Positions 8,054 to 16,262 are shown, counted from the first letter of the stretch. The stretch: DNA of 64,000 nucleotides from an uncultured Paracoccaceae bacterium (GCA_947494675.1 CANLVP010000002.1:682001-746000), one strand, 5' to 3'. Notes: generated from the letters alone by a model not told the origin. Made by a program: numbers and translations.

Positions 8054-8380
8054 TCAGTTTGCGCGGCCTTGGGCGTTCACAGCGGCCATCAGTTCGCCAA
8101 AACGCTGGCGCCGGGGGTGGGCTTTGAAGTGGGTTTCCAGATCATTCATGGCGGTCACAGCCCGCTTCCTGACACCGCCTTGCCCCTTGTCCCTGATCAG
8201 CGCGAAGACCTCAAGCGCTTCACGGATGAACAGGGTTGGGTAAAGTTCGTGCATCAAGTCCAGCCCCGGCATCCGCGAATAGCGCACATTGTGGCCCAAA
8301 GCCTGTGCTGTGATAGCGATGTGGCTAGGCAACGCCGTCACCCCCTTCATTTTCGTCAGGGACCCGCTTTTCCGGGCCAT
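8054..8380 (-). CDS. Hypothetical protein of the mobile element
   Basis: A 108-aa, basic, helical protein. It starts with ATG at 8380 inside the preceding 45-aa gene, with GGAAG about 9 bases before it. No family is recognised. A small terminase subunit is conceivable from size, basic charge and position ahead of the head genes, but no helix-turn-helix can be pointed to. About 95 bases separate it from the next gene, and this gap is where a terminase large-subunit gene could have been lost. Confidence 0.6.
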   Translation of the reverse strand: MARKSGSLTKMKGVTALPSHIAITAQALGHNVRYSRMPGLDLMHELYPTLFIREALEVFALIRDKGQGGVRKRAVTAMNDLETHFKAHPRRQRFGELMAAVNAQGRAN

Positions 8381-8493
8381 CTGGGGCGTCTTCCATCATT
8401 TTGGTGGTGCAGCATGTGAAGCGCTGTGCGGGCCTTTTTGCGGCGTTCAGCGGTTTCAGCATCCAGAAGCGCAAACAGTTCATCCAGTTCCAT
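8356..8493 (-). CDS. 45-aa coupled small protein
   Basis: A short frame starting MELDELFALLDAETAERRKK at 8493 and ending TGA at 8358..8356. Its ATG overlaps the stop of the upstream gene (TGATG) and its end overlaps the start of the 108-aa gene by 25 bases, so it sits exactly within a coupled gene chain. The N-terminal 30 residues form an amphipathic acidic then basic helix, possibly a coiled coil. No family is recognised. The tight coupling on both sides is the main reason to accept it. Confidence 0.6.
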   Translation of the reverse strand: MELDELFALLDAETAERRKKARTALHMLHHQNDGRRPRWPGKAGP

Positions 8494-8762
8494 CAGTCAG
8501 TTCCTTCCATGATTGTGTCTGGGACCCAGCACGGGGACCCGTTGATAATTTCGCGGCGCAAGATCGGGGCGCTGATCCGCCCCTTGCGCGTCCGGTGGTG
8601 CATCACGTTGGCGTTGCGTTCTGCCATGAACCGGATCAGGGCCACACGCTTGTCAGGGACCCACATGTCATCCATCAGCGCCAGCCAATCCCGTTCAGGC
8701 GTCACACGCTTGGTCAGGGGCCAGCCCCGATGTTGAAGGCGGCGGAAGTGTTCAGGGGTCAT
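8493..8762 (-). CDS. Hypothetical protein of the mobile element
   Basis: An 89-aa protein whose ATG at 8762 overlaps the primase stop (TGATG). A longer version beginning at 8801 would run 40 bases into the primase gene and is unlikely. The sequence is basic and rich in tryptophan and arginine (WLALMDDMWVPDKRVALIRF, then RKGRISAPILRREI). It may bind DNA or act in packaging, but no family is recognised. It is coupled at both ends to neighbours in the element's main operon. Confidence 0.6.
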   Translation of the reverse strand: MTPEHFRRLQHRGWPLTKRVTPERDWLALMDDMWVPDKRVALIRFMAERNANVMHHRTRKGRISAPILRREIINGSPCWVPDTIMEGTD

Positions 8763-9901
8763 CAGTGCAATTTTCCCCGTGGACCGGAATTGGTCCACCA
8801 ATCTGTAATAAGACCCTCTCCCCGTGGGACAGGCGGAACTGACAAACGATATTCGCGGGCCTTTCCTTCGCTGAACCGATATTCAGCCGTGATCTTCAGA
8901 AGCCCCACATTCAGCAGATGGTCACGTGCGTCACGGAACTTCTGTCTGGAAAGCGATGTCAGGCCAGCCCGCTTCATAGCTTCACCGTTCAACAGAAAGC
9001 TTCCACCGTTGATCCCATGCGAAGACATCAAACGAACATACAATGAAAGCGCGTTATCGTCGGGACCGATAAGGGTCAAAGCGCGGCGGCTGATTTGAAA
9101 GCCCGGATCATGTGGCGGATTGATTTTGCCAGCCAACATCATGTCCCAAGCCCATTCCACAATCTTTGCGATTTCTGATGTTGTCACTTCCAACCCGTCT
9201 TCACAGCGCAAGGCGGCTTCCATGCGCAGATTGTCAAACAGTTCTTGCGACGTTTCGCATGTGTGGATGATGTTAACGCAACGGGAAGTCAGCCATTTGT
9301 GACGCTGACCCTTGGGGACTTTCCCACGCTCGCCCAATTGGTCTGGGTTGATTTCGCTGATGACGCGGATGTCAGACAGCCCAGACAGTTCAAGCTGGCC
9401 CTTGATCGGGTGATAATTCACGCCATCCATCCGGCACGATTTCGGACCAATGACATACTGGTCCCCACCCCACTTTACGTCAGCTTTGATGTTGGCATCT
9501 TTCAGGACTTGCGCGGCCCCGCGATGGTCCCAGCCCAAAGGCATCCGATAATAGGCATGAAGGCCGCGTCCGGTTCCCACCGTCACTTCAGGTTTGCCAA
9601 ACTTGAATGACGCAAAGTCCACGTGGTCAGGGTTCATTTCGTCAAAATCCACAACCACGATCCCGTCACAGCGGACGCCATAGGCCCCTGACTTGTTTTT
9701 TTTGCAGACAGCCAAGGTCTGGCGTGGGTCAATTTTTTTCCCGGCAAATGGAATTGCAGCGGCTTTGGGATCATCGGGGCGACCCACTGGAAGGACGTTA
9801 AAACCAGCCCGCGATAAACCAAAAAGAATGGCTGTGGGTGGTTCGGTGAAGACGTGGTGGCCTTGTGGTTTTTGGGCGGTGTTGATAGTGTTTTTTTGCA
9901 T
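8762..9901 (-). CDS. Primase-polymerase (prim-pol) domain replication protein
   Basis: A 379-aa protein with an N-terminal bifunctional primase/polymerase domain. Visible motifs are the metal-binding VVVDFDEM (D85, D87), the GTGRGLHAYY motif with H115, and a late DVKWGGDQYVIGP block, in the order expected for archaeo-eukaryotic-type prim-pol domains of plasmids, satellites and phages. The C-terminal part (about 250-379) looks like a winged-helix replication domain (SLSRQKFRDARDHLLNVGLL). No helicase Walker motif is present. The start at 9901 is chosen because AAGGA precedes it; earlier in-frame starts lie behind a hairpin. It probably initiates replication of the excised element. Confidence 0.85.
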   Translation of the reverse strand: MQKNTINTAQKPQGHHVFTEPPTAILFGLSRAGFNVLPVGRPDDPKAAAIPFAGKKIDPRQTLAVCKKNKSGAYGVRCDGIVVVDFDEMNPDHVDFASFKFGKPEVTVGTGRGLHAYYRMPLGWDHRGAAQVLKDANIKADVKWGGDQYVIGPKSCRMDGVNYHPIKGQLELSGLSDIRVISEINPDQLGERGKVPKGQRHKWLTSRCVNIIHTCETSQELFDNLRMEAALRCEDGLEVTTSEIAKIVEWAWDMMLAGKINPPHDPGFQISRRALTLIGPDDNALSLYVRLMSSHGINGGSFLLNGEAMKRAGLTSLSRQKFRDARDHLLNVGLLKITAEYRFSEGKAREYRLSVPPVPRGEGLITDWWTNSGPRGKLH

Positions 9902-9959
9902 GATGATCCTTGGCGGATTGAATGTGGTTCCCATGCTGGCCAGCTTGGGTTGAGATAAG

Positions 9960-9991
9960 CCCCGGTGTTGGTAGCACCGGGGTTTTGCTTT
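9960..9991 (+). terminator. Hairpin with T-rich tail between alpA-like and prim-pol genes
   Basis: CCCCGGTG at 9960-9967 pairs with CACCGGGG at 9975-9982 around a 7-base loop and is followed on the plus strand by TTTTGCTTT. As an intrinsic terminator it works best against plus-strand (antisense) transcription. On the minus strand it lies between the regulator and the primase and could partly uncouple them. Confidence 0.6.
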
Positions 9992-10232
9992 AGAGGCGTC
10001 CGGCGTAGTCGGGGACAGCTTCCCCGCGCGGCAACGACAACATGAAGCTGTCAATTTCTTCTTCCAGCCATACGCGCCGACCCTGCAAAATGCGGGGTGT
10101 TGGGAATGTCGGATTGTCGCGGATCATCTTGTAAAACGTGTTGCGGCTGATCCCCCCAAGCTTGGCCATACAGCCAGAAGTTCCAACCAGCCGCTTGGTG
10201 GCAATTTCAGGCTTTTTTTGCGGTGCGGTCAT
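9990..10232 (-). CDS. AlpA-family excisionase/transcriptional regulator
   Basis: An 80-aa DNA-binding protein of the AlpA/MerR-like helix-turn-helix group that controls integrase expression and excision in P4-type satellites and islands. The recognition helix region is GGISRNTFYKMIRDN, followed by the conserved FPTPRILQGRRVWLEEEIDS wing (residues about 47-66). ATG at 10232 is chosen because AGAGGA lies 7 bases upstream; the longer frame from 10349 crosses the iteron repeats. It lies between integrase and primase, the usual satellite order (int-alpA-pri). Confidence 0.85.
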   Translation of the reverse strand: MTAPQKKPEIATKRLVGTSGCMAKLGGISRNTFYKMIRDNPTFPTPRILQGRRVWLEEEIDSFMLSLPRGEAVPDYAGRL

Positions 10233-10302
10233 GCGTGAGTCCTCTTCAGCAAACTTTAGACTGATTGAACTAACCGCATTGCCACCGATGCTTAAAACCG
10301 CC

Positions 10303-10330
10303 TTGGGCAAGTTTGGGCAAGTTTGGGCAA
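10303..10330. repeat. Three iterons with 10-bp period upstream of alpA-like gene
   Basis: TTGGGCAA occurs at 10303-10310, 10313-10320 and 10323-10330, in tandem with exactly one helical turn per unit (unit TTTGGGCAAG). The array sits between the integrase terminator and the alpA-like start, where an autoregulatory operator or a replication iteron would be expected. Binding is inferred. Confidence 0.6.
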
Positions 10331-10366
10331 AAAAAAAGCCCCGGACCACAAATGCGCGTCCGGGGC
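10329..10366 (-). terminator. Rho-independent terminator of the integrase gene
   Basis: On the minus strand GCCCCGGAC pairs perfectly with GTCCGGGGC (10358-10366 with 10338-10346) and is followed by a nine-T run (10329-10337 on plus is all A). It starts about 20 bases after the integrase stop codon and is a strong terminator separating int from alpA. Confidence 0.9.
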
Positions 10367-10386
10367 TGTCTCAATATGTCAGCGCT

Positions 10387-11763
10387 TTATCCAGCGCGGC
10401 GAAATTGAAGGATTTCAGCTTCACGGCGGAAGGCACGGTTGGCTTCCTTCAGGTCCGCCAAATCAACTTTGCCTTCCGCATAGTCGGCCCAAAGGTTCAG
10501 GACGTCGCGCCGTGCATCGAGTGCATAACGCGCCCTGTCCCCTTTGTGGTAGGCGCTTTCCGTTTCGGAACCCCAGAACTTGTGATGTAAGGACCATTCA
10601 AGTTCAGCGTGGGTCCCAACCCGAACTTCATCAGCCCAAGTGCGAAACGATCCACGGAAGCCATGGGTGTGGGCGTCATCACCGTCTTCATCGGAAATGC
10701 CAACGCTTTCCAGTCGATCCAGCAAGGTTTGCGATGAAACAAGCCCGGTCTTGCAAGCGTGGGCGCTGTGCATGACATAGCGCTGGTCCCCGTTCACCTT
10801 TCGCAGTTCCGTCAGTGATGCCATCGCTGCATCAGACAGCGGGACAACCAAGTCCCCGAATTCCGGCCACTTCAGTTGATCATAGGGGATGCGCCATTCC
10901 TTGGCGTCCCAGTCAAATTCATCCCACTTGGCCAAAGTCAGCGAACCAACGCGCTGAACAGTCAGGATCAGGAAACGGACAGCGTGGAACACAAAGTCAT
11001 CACCCAACCGGGCATAGGCGTCAGGTAGCCTTGTGGGTTCCACGGAAACCATCCCCACCTTGTTGGCCTTGGATTTGCGTTTGGCCTTGTGCTGTTTTTC
11101 CAGTTCTTCATAGCCAATCAAGTTCAGTGCATCGCGGACAATCTGCCTGTTCAGGCGGTGGGGGTTGCCCCGCTCCAACGTAGCCGCCCGATCATAAACC
11201 AACATCAGCCGTTGCGCGGTCTTTTCACCCATTGAAAAGCTTTCCCTGAAGTATGGCCCAAAGACATCCCTAGCCAACTGTTCAGCGGTCACGTCATAAA
11301 TCGGGAATTCGCCAAGTGGCTTCACAACCTTGTTCCGCAAGCCGCTGAAGTAGGTGTGGACGTTCTTTTCATTCTTCATGATCTTGGCCACTTCACCGGA
11401 TGAACGGTCAGCATTGCCCCAACGGACTTGGAAGAAGTCTTCCACAAGCGTCTTGATCCGATAGTCAGCTTTTGGCGTGGGGTTTTTGAATTCAGCCCAG
11501 ACCACCCTTGGGTCCTTCCCTTCCAACACAGCCGCGTTCAGCATTTCCGCATGTTCGCGAGCCACAGCCAATGGCATCTTCTTAGCCGAACCAATTTGAA
11601 CTGGGACGCGGCTTCCTTTGTATGTGCCGCGCCATTTCCAAGACTTGCTTGTGGACTTGCTGTTCCCGCGCGGGGGTAGGTTTTCCAGTTCCAGTCCGGC
11701 CCCGTCGCTGTGGGTTCCATGCCCCAGCCTGTGCCACTGTGAATTCAGCAGATGCTTTCCCAT
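10387..11763 (-). CDS. Tyrosine recombinase (P4-type integrase)
   Basis: A 458-aa site-specific integrase. The C-terminal catalytic domain shows the first arginine in TVQRVGSLTLAKWDEFDW, the H-x-x-R box in HTHGFRGSFRTWADE, the later histidine in WSLHHKFWG, and the nucleophile tyrosine in TESAYHKGDRARYALDARR followed by the family's LNLWADYAEG end. The N-terminal half should hold the arm- and core-binding domains. ATG at 11763 with AAGGA upstream is preferred to the 29-codon-longer frame, which would translate the repeat array. The gene is terminated by a strong hairpin and faces the candidate att site about 220 bases upstream. It integrates and excises the element. Confidence 0.93.
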   Translation of the reverse strand: MGKHLLNSQWHRLGHGTHSDGAGLELENLPPRGNSKSTSKSWKWRGTYKGSRVPVQIGSAKKMPLAVAREHAEMLNAAVLEGKDPRVVWAEFKNPTPKADYRIKTLVEDFFQVRWGNADRSSGEVAKIMKNEKNVHTYFSGLRNKVVKPLGEFPIYDVTAEQLARDVFGPYFRESFSMGEKTAQRLMLVYDRAATLERGNPHRLNRQIVRDALNLIGYEELEKQHKAKRKSKANKVGMVSVEPTRLPDAYARLGDDFVFHAVRFLILTVQRVGSLTLAKWDEFDWDAKEWRIPYDQLKWPEFGDLVVPLSDAAMASLTELRKVNGDQRYVMHSAHACKTGLVSSQTLLDRLESVGISDEDGDDAHTHGFRGSFRTWADEVRVGTHAELEWSLHHKFWGSETESAYHKGDRARYALDARRDVLNLWADYAEGKVDLADLKEANRAFRREAEILQFRRAG

Positions 11764-11783
11764 GCCACATTTCCTTCCATTTT

Positions 11784-11839
11784 TTTTCAGGCCAATTTTC
11801 AGGCCAATAGTCACATTTTCAGGCCAATTTTCAGGCCAA
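11784..11839. repeat. Four copies of TTTTCAGGCCAA upstream of the integrase gene
   Basis: TTTTCAGGCCAA occurs at 11784-11795, 11796-11807, 11816-11827 and 11828-11839: two head-to-tail pairs separated by 8 bases. They occupy the integrase leader between its start codon and the candidate att site, as arm-type integrase sites or excisionase operators do. Identity is perfect in all four. Confidence 0.8.
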
Positions 11840-11984
11840 ACGGGCTTCATTCAACTTCAGCCTGTTTCAGCAACTTAGAAAGGTTGTGTGTCGGGAATAG
11901 TCAAACAATTTCTGAACCTTAGCGGTGTGCAAAAGCTCTCAAAATGGGTCAATATCTGTCAAAAAAAGGTGTGAATGTGCAGCG

Positions 11985-11998
11985 CGTTACCCGCTCCA
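11985..11998 (+). other. Candidate attachment-site core (tRNA-Gly 3' end)
   Basis: CGTTACCCGCTCCA matches the 3' end of a typical tRNA-Gly gene, including the acceptor strand (partner of a GCGGGTA start) and CCA. No tRNA body precedes it, so it looks like the duplicated crossover segment left by integration into tRNA-Gly. It stands between the integrase leader and the first host gene. The partner copy with the intact tRNA is not in the window. Confidence 0.5.
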
Positions 11999-12003
11999 AC
12001 CTC

Positions 12004-12462
12004 CTATAAGACGAACATTCCCAAGATGCCGGTGGCTGCAATCGGCACGGCCAGTGGGATGACCCGCTTGGTCAGCACTTTCCAGCCGCTGTCTTCCGAA
12101 CCAAACAGTGACCGCAGGAAGCCGAACAAAAACAATGAGATAATGATGCCCGCCAAGAGGATAAGCCCCAAAGTCCCCAAACGATCCAGCGGCATAAAGA
12201 GTGCGGTCACGGCCATCAGCTTCACCGCGCCGGCCCCAAATCCACCCATCGCAAAGAGGCCAAATCCGGCGAGCAAGACGCAGACCGCGAAGACCAATTG
12301 CCACAGGATATCAACGGCTTGCGGGAACAAGATCACCTTCGCGATAAACAGCAACACAAAGACACCCACCAGCCAATTAGGGATCTTGGCGGTCTTACAG
12401 TCCAAAATAGCGGCCACCACCAAAAGTGCGGCCACACAATAGGAAATCAACTCAATCGACAT
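12004..12462 (-). CDS. CpaA/TadV-like prepilin peptidase family protein, catalytically altered
   Basis: A 152-aa integral membrane protein of the A24 prepilin-peptidase family, which processes Flp/Tad pilins at the inner membrane. The first catalytic aspartate is in AILDCKTAKIPNWL near residue 21, and several hydrophobic helices follow. The second motif, normally G-x-G-D-x-K, reads GFGAGAVKLMA: the aspartate is replaced by alanine (GCG codon). The protein is therefore unlikely to be an active peptidase by the known mechanism. ATG at 12462 has GAGGG 8 bases upstream. It stands alone, with no tad genes nearby, just outside the mobile element. Confidence 0.75.
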   Translation of the reverse strand: MSIELISYCVAALLVVAAILDCKTAKIPNWLVGVFVLLFIAKVILFPQAVDILWQLVFAVCVLLAGFGLFAMGGFGAGAVKLMAVTALFMPLDRLGTLGLILLAGIIISLFLFGFLRSLFGSEDSGWKVLTKRVIPLAVPIAATGILGMFVL

Positions 12463-12509
12463 TTGCTCTGCCCTCATTTTTTCCGGGCAGATTAACGACT
12501 TAGGTCGTT

Positions 12510-14108
12510 TCAGACACCATGCTTTTGCAGAAAATCGACCAGTGCGGCAGTTGAGCCATCCTTGCCTTCTGCGGATTGCTTGCCCTCGATCACAGGCTGC
12601 AATGCGGTCGCCAGTTCCTTACCCAATTCAACGCCCCATTGGTCGTAGGAATTGATCCCCAAAACCGCCCCTTCGACGAAAACGCGATGCTCGTACAGCG
12701 CGATGATCTGGCCGAGGACATGCGGCGTCAGCTGCGGGTAAGAGATTGTAATGCTTGGACGGTTTCCGGGGAACACGCGATGCGCCGCTTGTCGTTCAAG
12801 CTCTGCCCCTTCGAATTTGCCCGCGACTTTGCCGCGCGCTTCGTCGAGGTCGCGGCCCTTCATCAAAGCCTCGGACTGCGCCAGACAATTGGCGACGAGC
12901 AGCTGGTGCTGATGGTGCAACGCATCTTCATGCCCACGGGCTGCGACCAGGAATTCACAAGGCACAACGCGGGTGCCTTGGTGGATCAACTGGTAGAACG
13001 CATGCTGACCATTCGTTCCCGGCTCCCCCCAGACGACGGGACCGGAGTTCACAGCGAGCGCCTTGCCATCCATCGACACGCCCTTGCCGTTACTTTCCAT
13101 CTCAAGTTGTTGAAGATAGGCCGGTAACCGCATGAGAAGATTATCATAAGGCAGAACTGCGCGGGTCGCGTGACCGCAAACCTGATTGTGCCAGATGCCC
13201 ACCAAGGCGAGCATTGCGGGTAGGTTTTCCTGCCAAGGCGCGGCCCGGAAATGCCGATCCATGTCCTGCCCGCCGCGCAGAAACGCGGTAAAGGCATCGG
13301 CCCCGATCGCCAGCATCAGCGACAGCCCGATGGGCCCCCACATCGAATAACGCCCGCCGACCCAATCCTCGAACCCAAAGACGCGGTTCGACGCAATGCC
13401 GAATTCTGCCGTCTTGTCATCGGCGGTCGACAGGGCCACGAATTGGCTCGCCGGGTCGCTGACCGCCTCGGACATCCATGCCTTTGCGGTGCGCGCATTG
13501 GTCATGGTTTCAATCGTGGTAAAGGTCTTGGAGGCGACGATCACCAGCGTGCGTTCGGGATCGCAGCCGCGCAAAACCTCTGCAATATCAGCAGGATCGA
13601 CGTTAGACACGAAATGACAGCGCGGCCCGTTGTGATAGGGTGCCATGGCTTTGACGGCCATCGCTGGACCCAGATCAGACCCGCCAATCCCGATGTTCAC
13701 CACATCCGTATAGGGGCCGCCCTGCCCTTCGATTGTGCCGTTTCGCACCGCTTTGGAAAACGTCACCATCCGCTGCAAGGTCGCTTTGACCTCTGGCATC
13801 ACGTCCACGCCATCGACCAGAACCGGGTCACCGTCGAGATTGCGCAGGGCCGTATGTAGGACTTCGCGCCCTTCGGTGTCATTGATCGCGGCACCTGCGA
13901 ACATCGCATCGCGTTTTGCGGCAACGCCCGTCTGATCCAGCAGATCAATCAAGAGCTGACGGCCATCCGCGTCGATATTGGTCTTGGCGTAATCCAACCG
14001 CATGTCACCGGTCTGGGCCACGAAATCTGCCGCGCGGACCGCGTCCAGCATCGTTTCAATACGGCGGTCTTTGACCGTTTCATGGTGTGCCTTCAGCGCG
14101 TCCCACAT
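12510..14108 (-). CDS. pgi: Glucose-6-phosphate isomerase
   Basis: A 532-aa cytosolic enzyme interconverting glucose-6-phosphate and fructose-6-phosphate. Family signatures include [18 protein letters not shown] near residue 148, [13 protein letters not shown] near 205, the NGKGVSMDG region near 335, and the late [14 protein letters not shown] block with the catalytic lysine. Length fits bacterial Pgi. It is the third gene of a zwf-pgl-pgi operon, 3 bases after pgl, which feeds hexose phosphate into the Entner-Doudoroff and pentose-phosphate routes. Confidence 0.96.
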   Translation of the reverse strand: MWDALKAHHETVKDRRIETMLDAVRAADFVAQTGDMRLDYAKTNIDADGRQLLIDLLDQTGVAAKRDAMFAGAAINDTEGREVLHTALRNLDGDPVLVDGVDVMPEVKATLQRMVTFSKAVRNGTIEGQGGPYTDVVNIGIGGSDLGPAMAVKAMAPYHNGPRCHFVSNVDPADIAEVLRGCDPERTLVIVASKTFTTIETMTNARTAKAWMSEAVSDPASQFVALSTADDKTAEFGIASNRVFGFEDWVGGRYSMWGPIGLSLMLAIGADAFTAFLRGGQDMDRHFRAAPWQENLPAMLALVGIWHNQVCGHATRAVLPYDNLLMRLPAYLQQLEMESNGKGVSMDGKALAVNSGPVVWGEPGTNGQHAFYQLIHQGTRVVPCEFLVAARGHEDALHHQHQLLVANCLAQSEALMKGRDLDEARGKVAGKFEGAELERQAAHRVFPGNRPSITISYPQLTPHVLGQIIALYEHRVFVEGAVLGINSYDQWGVELGKELATALQPVIEGKQSAEGKDGSTAALVDFLQKHGV

Positions 14109-14111
14109 GGC

Positions 14112-14783
14112 TTAACTCTCCGACCAATGCACAACGGACCCGGCCAGAACGGCGGCAATCGGGGCCTCTTGTGGTGACAAATGACGCGCCTTTTCAAGCG
14201 CTTCGCGCTTTTCAGCGCCTTTGATGACAATATGACGGCTCATTGCACCTTGCAGCACTTTTGCAGACAAGGTGATCCGCGGCTCTGGCGCGCCGGGTGC
14301 ACGCATAGCCACAAGCGTGGCATCGCCGGTCAATGCAGCGTCAAGCTGATCAGCGCCCGGAAAGATACTGGCCGTGTGCATGTCAGCGCCCATGCCCAGA
14401 AGCATGACAGAGACCGGCAAATGAGGCTCCAACGCCGCTTGCAGGCTTTCAAGCTTGTCTTCTGGCGTGGGCGCATCCGCGTACAGCGGGACATAACGTG
14501 CCCCAGACGCGCGACCTACCAGCAGGCGCTGGCGCAAAAGGCGGGTGTTGGACCGCTCAGAGGTTTCCGGCACCCAGCGTTCATCTGTCAGCATCACATG
14601 CACGCGGCTCCAATCCAGACGGGTGTCGCACATGCTGTCGAAAATCGGGCCCGGCGTTGTGCCGCCGGGCACGGCAAACGACACGCTGTCATGGGTCAAA
14701 AGCGCATTCTCAAGCTCACCGGCCAGCGTGTCAGCGAGATCGATCATCATCATTTCGCTGTCGGGATATTCCTTGAATTCCAT
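14112..14783 (-). CDS. pgl: 6-phosphogluconolactonase
   Basis: A 223-aa cytosolic hydrolase opening 6-phosphogluconolactone to 6-phosphogluconate, the step after glucose-6-phosphate dehydrogenase. The family's FAVPGGTTPGPIFDSM loop and VMLTDERWVPETSERSN motif are present, then MLLGMGADMHTASIFPG, the lactonase active-site region. ATG at 14783 with AAAGGA upstream is preferred; the longer start at 14804 would overlap the zwf end. It lies 4 bases after zwf and 3 before pgi, so the three genes form one transcript. Confidence 0.95.
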   Translation of the reverse strand: MEFKEYPDSEMMMIDLADTLAGELENALLTHDSVSFAVPGGTTPGPIFDSMCDTRLDWSRVHVMLTDERWVPETSERSNTRLLRQRLLVGRASGARYVPLYADAPTPEDKLESLQAALEPHLPVSVMLLGMGADMHTASIFPGADQLDAALTGDATLVAMRAPGAPEPRITLSAKVLQGAMSRHIVIKGAEKREALEKARHLSPQEAPIAAVLAGSVVHWSES

Positions 14784-14787
14784 GCGA

Positions 14788-16242
14788 TTATCCTTTGATT
14801 TCACGCCACTTTCGCCCGTCGCGATGCATCAGTGCCATCGCATCTTCGGGACCGGAGGAGCCTTGTTCATAGGTCTTGGGCACATCATTGCGCGCCTCCC
14901 ACCCTTCGATCAAGGGGTCGGTCCAGGCCCAAGCGGCCTCAACCTCGTCACCGCGCATAAAGAGCGTCTGGTTGCCGCGGATCACATCCATGATCAGCCG
15001 CTCATAGGCGTCTGCAGAATCCTCGGCGTCTTCGCCCAAGGCATCCGCAAAAGTCATATCAAGCGGCACGTCGATCAGGCGCATGCCGCCCGGACCGGGT
15101 TCCTTGATCGTCACCTGCAGGTCCATGCCTTCGTTGGGTTGCAGCCGGATCGACAAGATGTTGCGGTGGCGCGAATGGTCGCCCTCAAAGATCGTGTGGC
15201 CCAGATCCTTGAACACCACATCAATAGAACTCACGCGCGCCTTCATCTTTTTGCCCGTGCGCAGGTAGAACGGCACCCCGGCCCAACGCCAGTTGGAGAT
15301 TCCGCACTTCAACGCGATGAAGCTCTCGGTAAAGCTTTTGGGGTTTTCGGCGTCATCACGATAGCCGGGCTCGTCCCCGTCGGGGTCGTATTGGCCCCGG
15401 ACGATGTGGTGCGGTTCCACCGGGTCGAGGGCACGGATTACTTTCAGCTTTTCGTCGCGCACCTCATCGGCGCCAAAGCGGCTGGGCGGTTCCATCGCGA
15501 TCAGGCACAAGAGCTGCATCAGGTGGTTTTGCACCATGTCACGCATCGCGCCGGACTTGTCATAATAAGCACCGCGCCCACCAACACCGACGGTTTCGGC
15601 CACGGTAATCTCGATATGATCGACGTAGTGGTTGTTCCACAGCGGCTCGAACAGCACATTGCCAAAGCGCACGGCCATCAGGTTCTGCACGGTTTCTTTG
15701 CCCAGATAATGGTCGATCCGGTAGATCTGGGTTTCCTTGAAATGCGCGGCCAGCGTGGCGTTGAGGTCCTCGGCCGATGCGAGATCGCGGCCAAAGGGTT
15801 TTTCCACCACGATCCGGCTTTTGCGGTCAGCAATCTTGTGTTTGTGCAAACGCTCAGCCAGCGCACCAAACAGGCTTGGCCCGACAGAGAAGTAGAACGC
15901 ACGCACCACATCCTTGCGCACCAGCTTGGCAAGGTCGGCCCAGCCACCCTCGCCCATTGCGTCGATGGCAACGTAGTGCAGCTGCGCGATGAAAGCCTCC
16001 AGCGTTTTGGTTTCTTCCTTCTCGGGGCCGCCAAATTCGGCAATGGCATCGCGGATCATGTCGCGGTAGCCTGCATCATCAAGGTCAGACCGGGCCGCGC
16101 CGATGATACGGCTTTTGGCTGGCATTTGCCCGGCCAGGAACCGGCGGAACAACCCCGGCAGGATTTTCCGGCGGGCCAGATCGCCCGTGCCGCCAAAAAT
16201 CACCAGATCAAATTCATCAACAGGAATGACGCGCGAGACCAT
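14788..16242 (-). CDS. zwf: Glucose-6-phosphate dehydrogenase
   Basis: A 484-aa NAD(P)-dependent dehydrogenase oxidising glucose-6-phosphate to the lactone. The nucleotide-binding loop VIFGGTGDLARRKI is at residue 13 onward and the signature active site RIDHYLGKETVQNL near 175. ATG at 16242 gives the standard family length and has AGAGG upstream; the longer frame adds 89 residues unlike the family. It is the first gene of zwf-pgl-pgi. A perfect palindrome 20 bases before the start suggests control by a LacI-type repressor. Confidence 0.96.
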   Translation of the reverse strand: MVSRVIPVDEFDLVIFGGTGDLARRKILPGLFRRFLAGQMPAKSRIIGAARSDLDDAGYRDMIRDAIAEFGGPEKEETKTLEAFIAQLHYVAIDAMGEGGWADLAKLVRKDVVRAFYFSVGPSLFGALAERLHKHKIADRKSRIVVEKPFGRDLASAEDLNATLAAHFKETQIYRIDHYLGKETVQNLMAVRFGNVLFEPLWNNHYVDHIEITVAETVGVGGRGAYYDKSGAMRDMVQNHLMQLLCLIAMEPPSRFGADEVRDEKLKVIRALDPVEPHHIVRGQYDPDGDEPGYRDDAENPKSFTESFIALKCGISNWRWAGVPFYLRTGKKMKARVSSIDVVFKDLGHTIFEGDHSRHRNILSIRLQPNEGMDLQVTIKEPGPGGMRLIDVPLDMTFADALGEDAEDSADAYERLIMDVIRGNQTLFMRGDEVEAAWAWTDPLIEGWEARNDVPKTYEQGSSGPEDAMALMHRDGRKWREIKG

Positions 16243-16262
16243 GAGGCACCTCTTCGTTGTAT

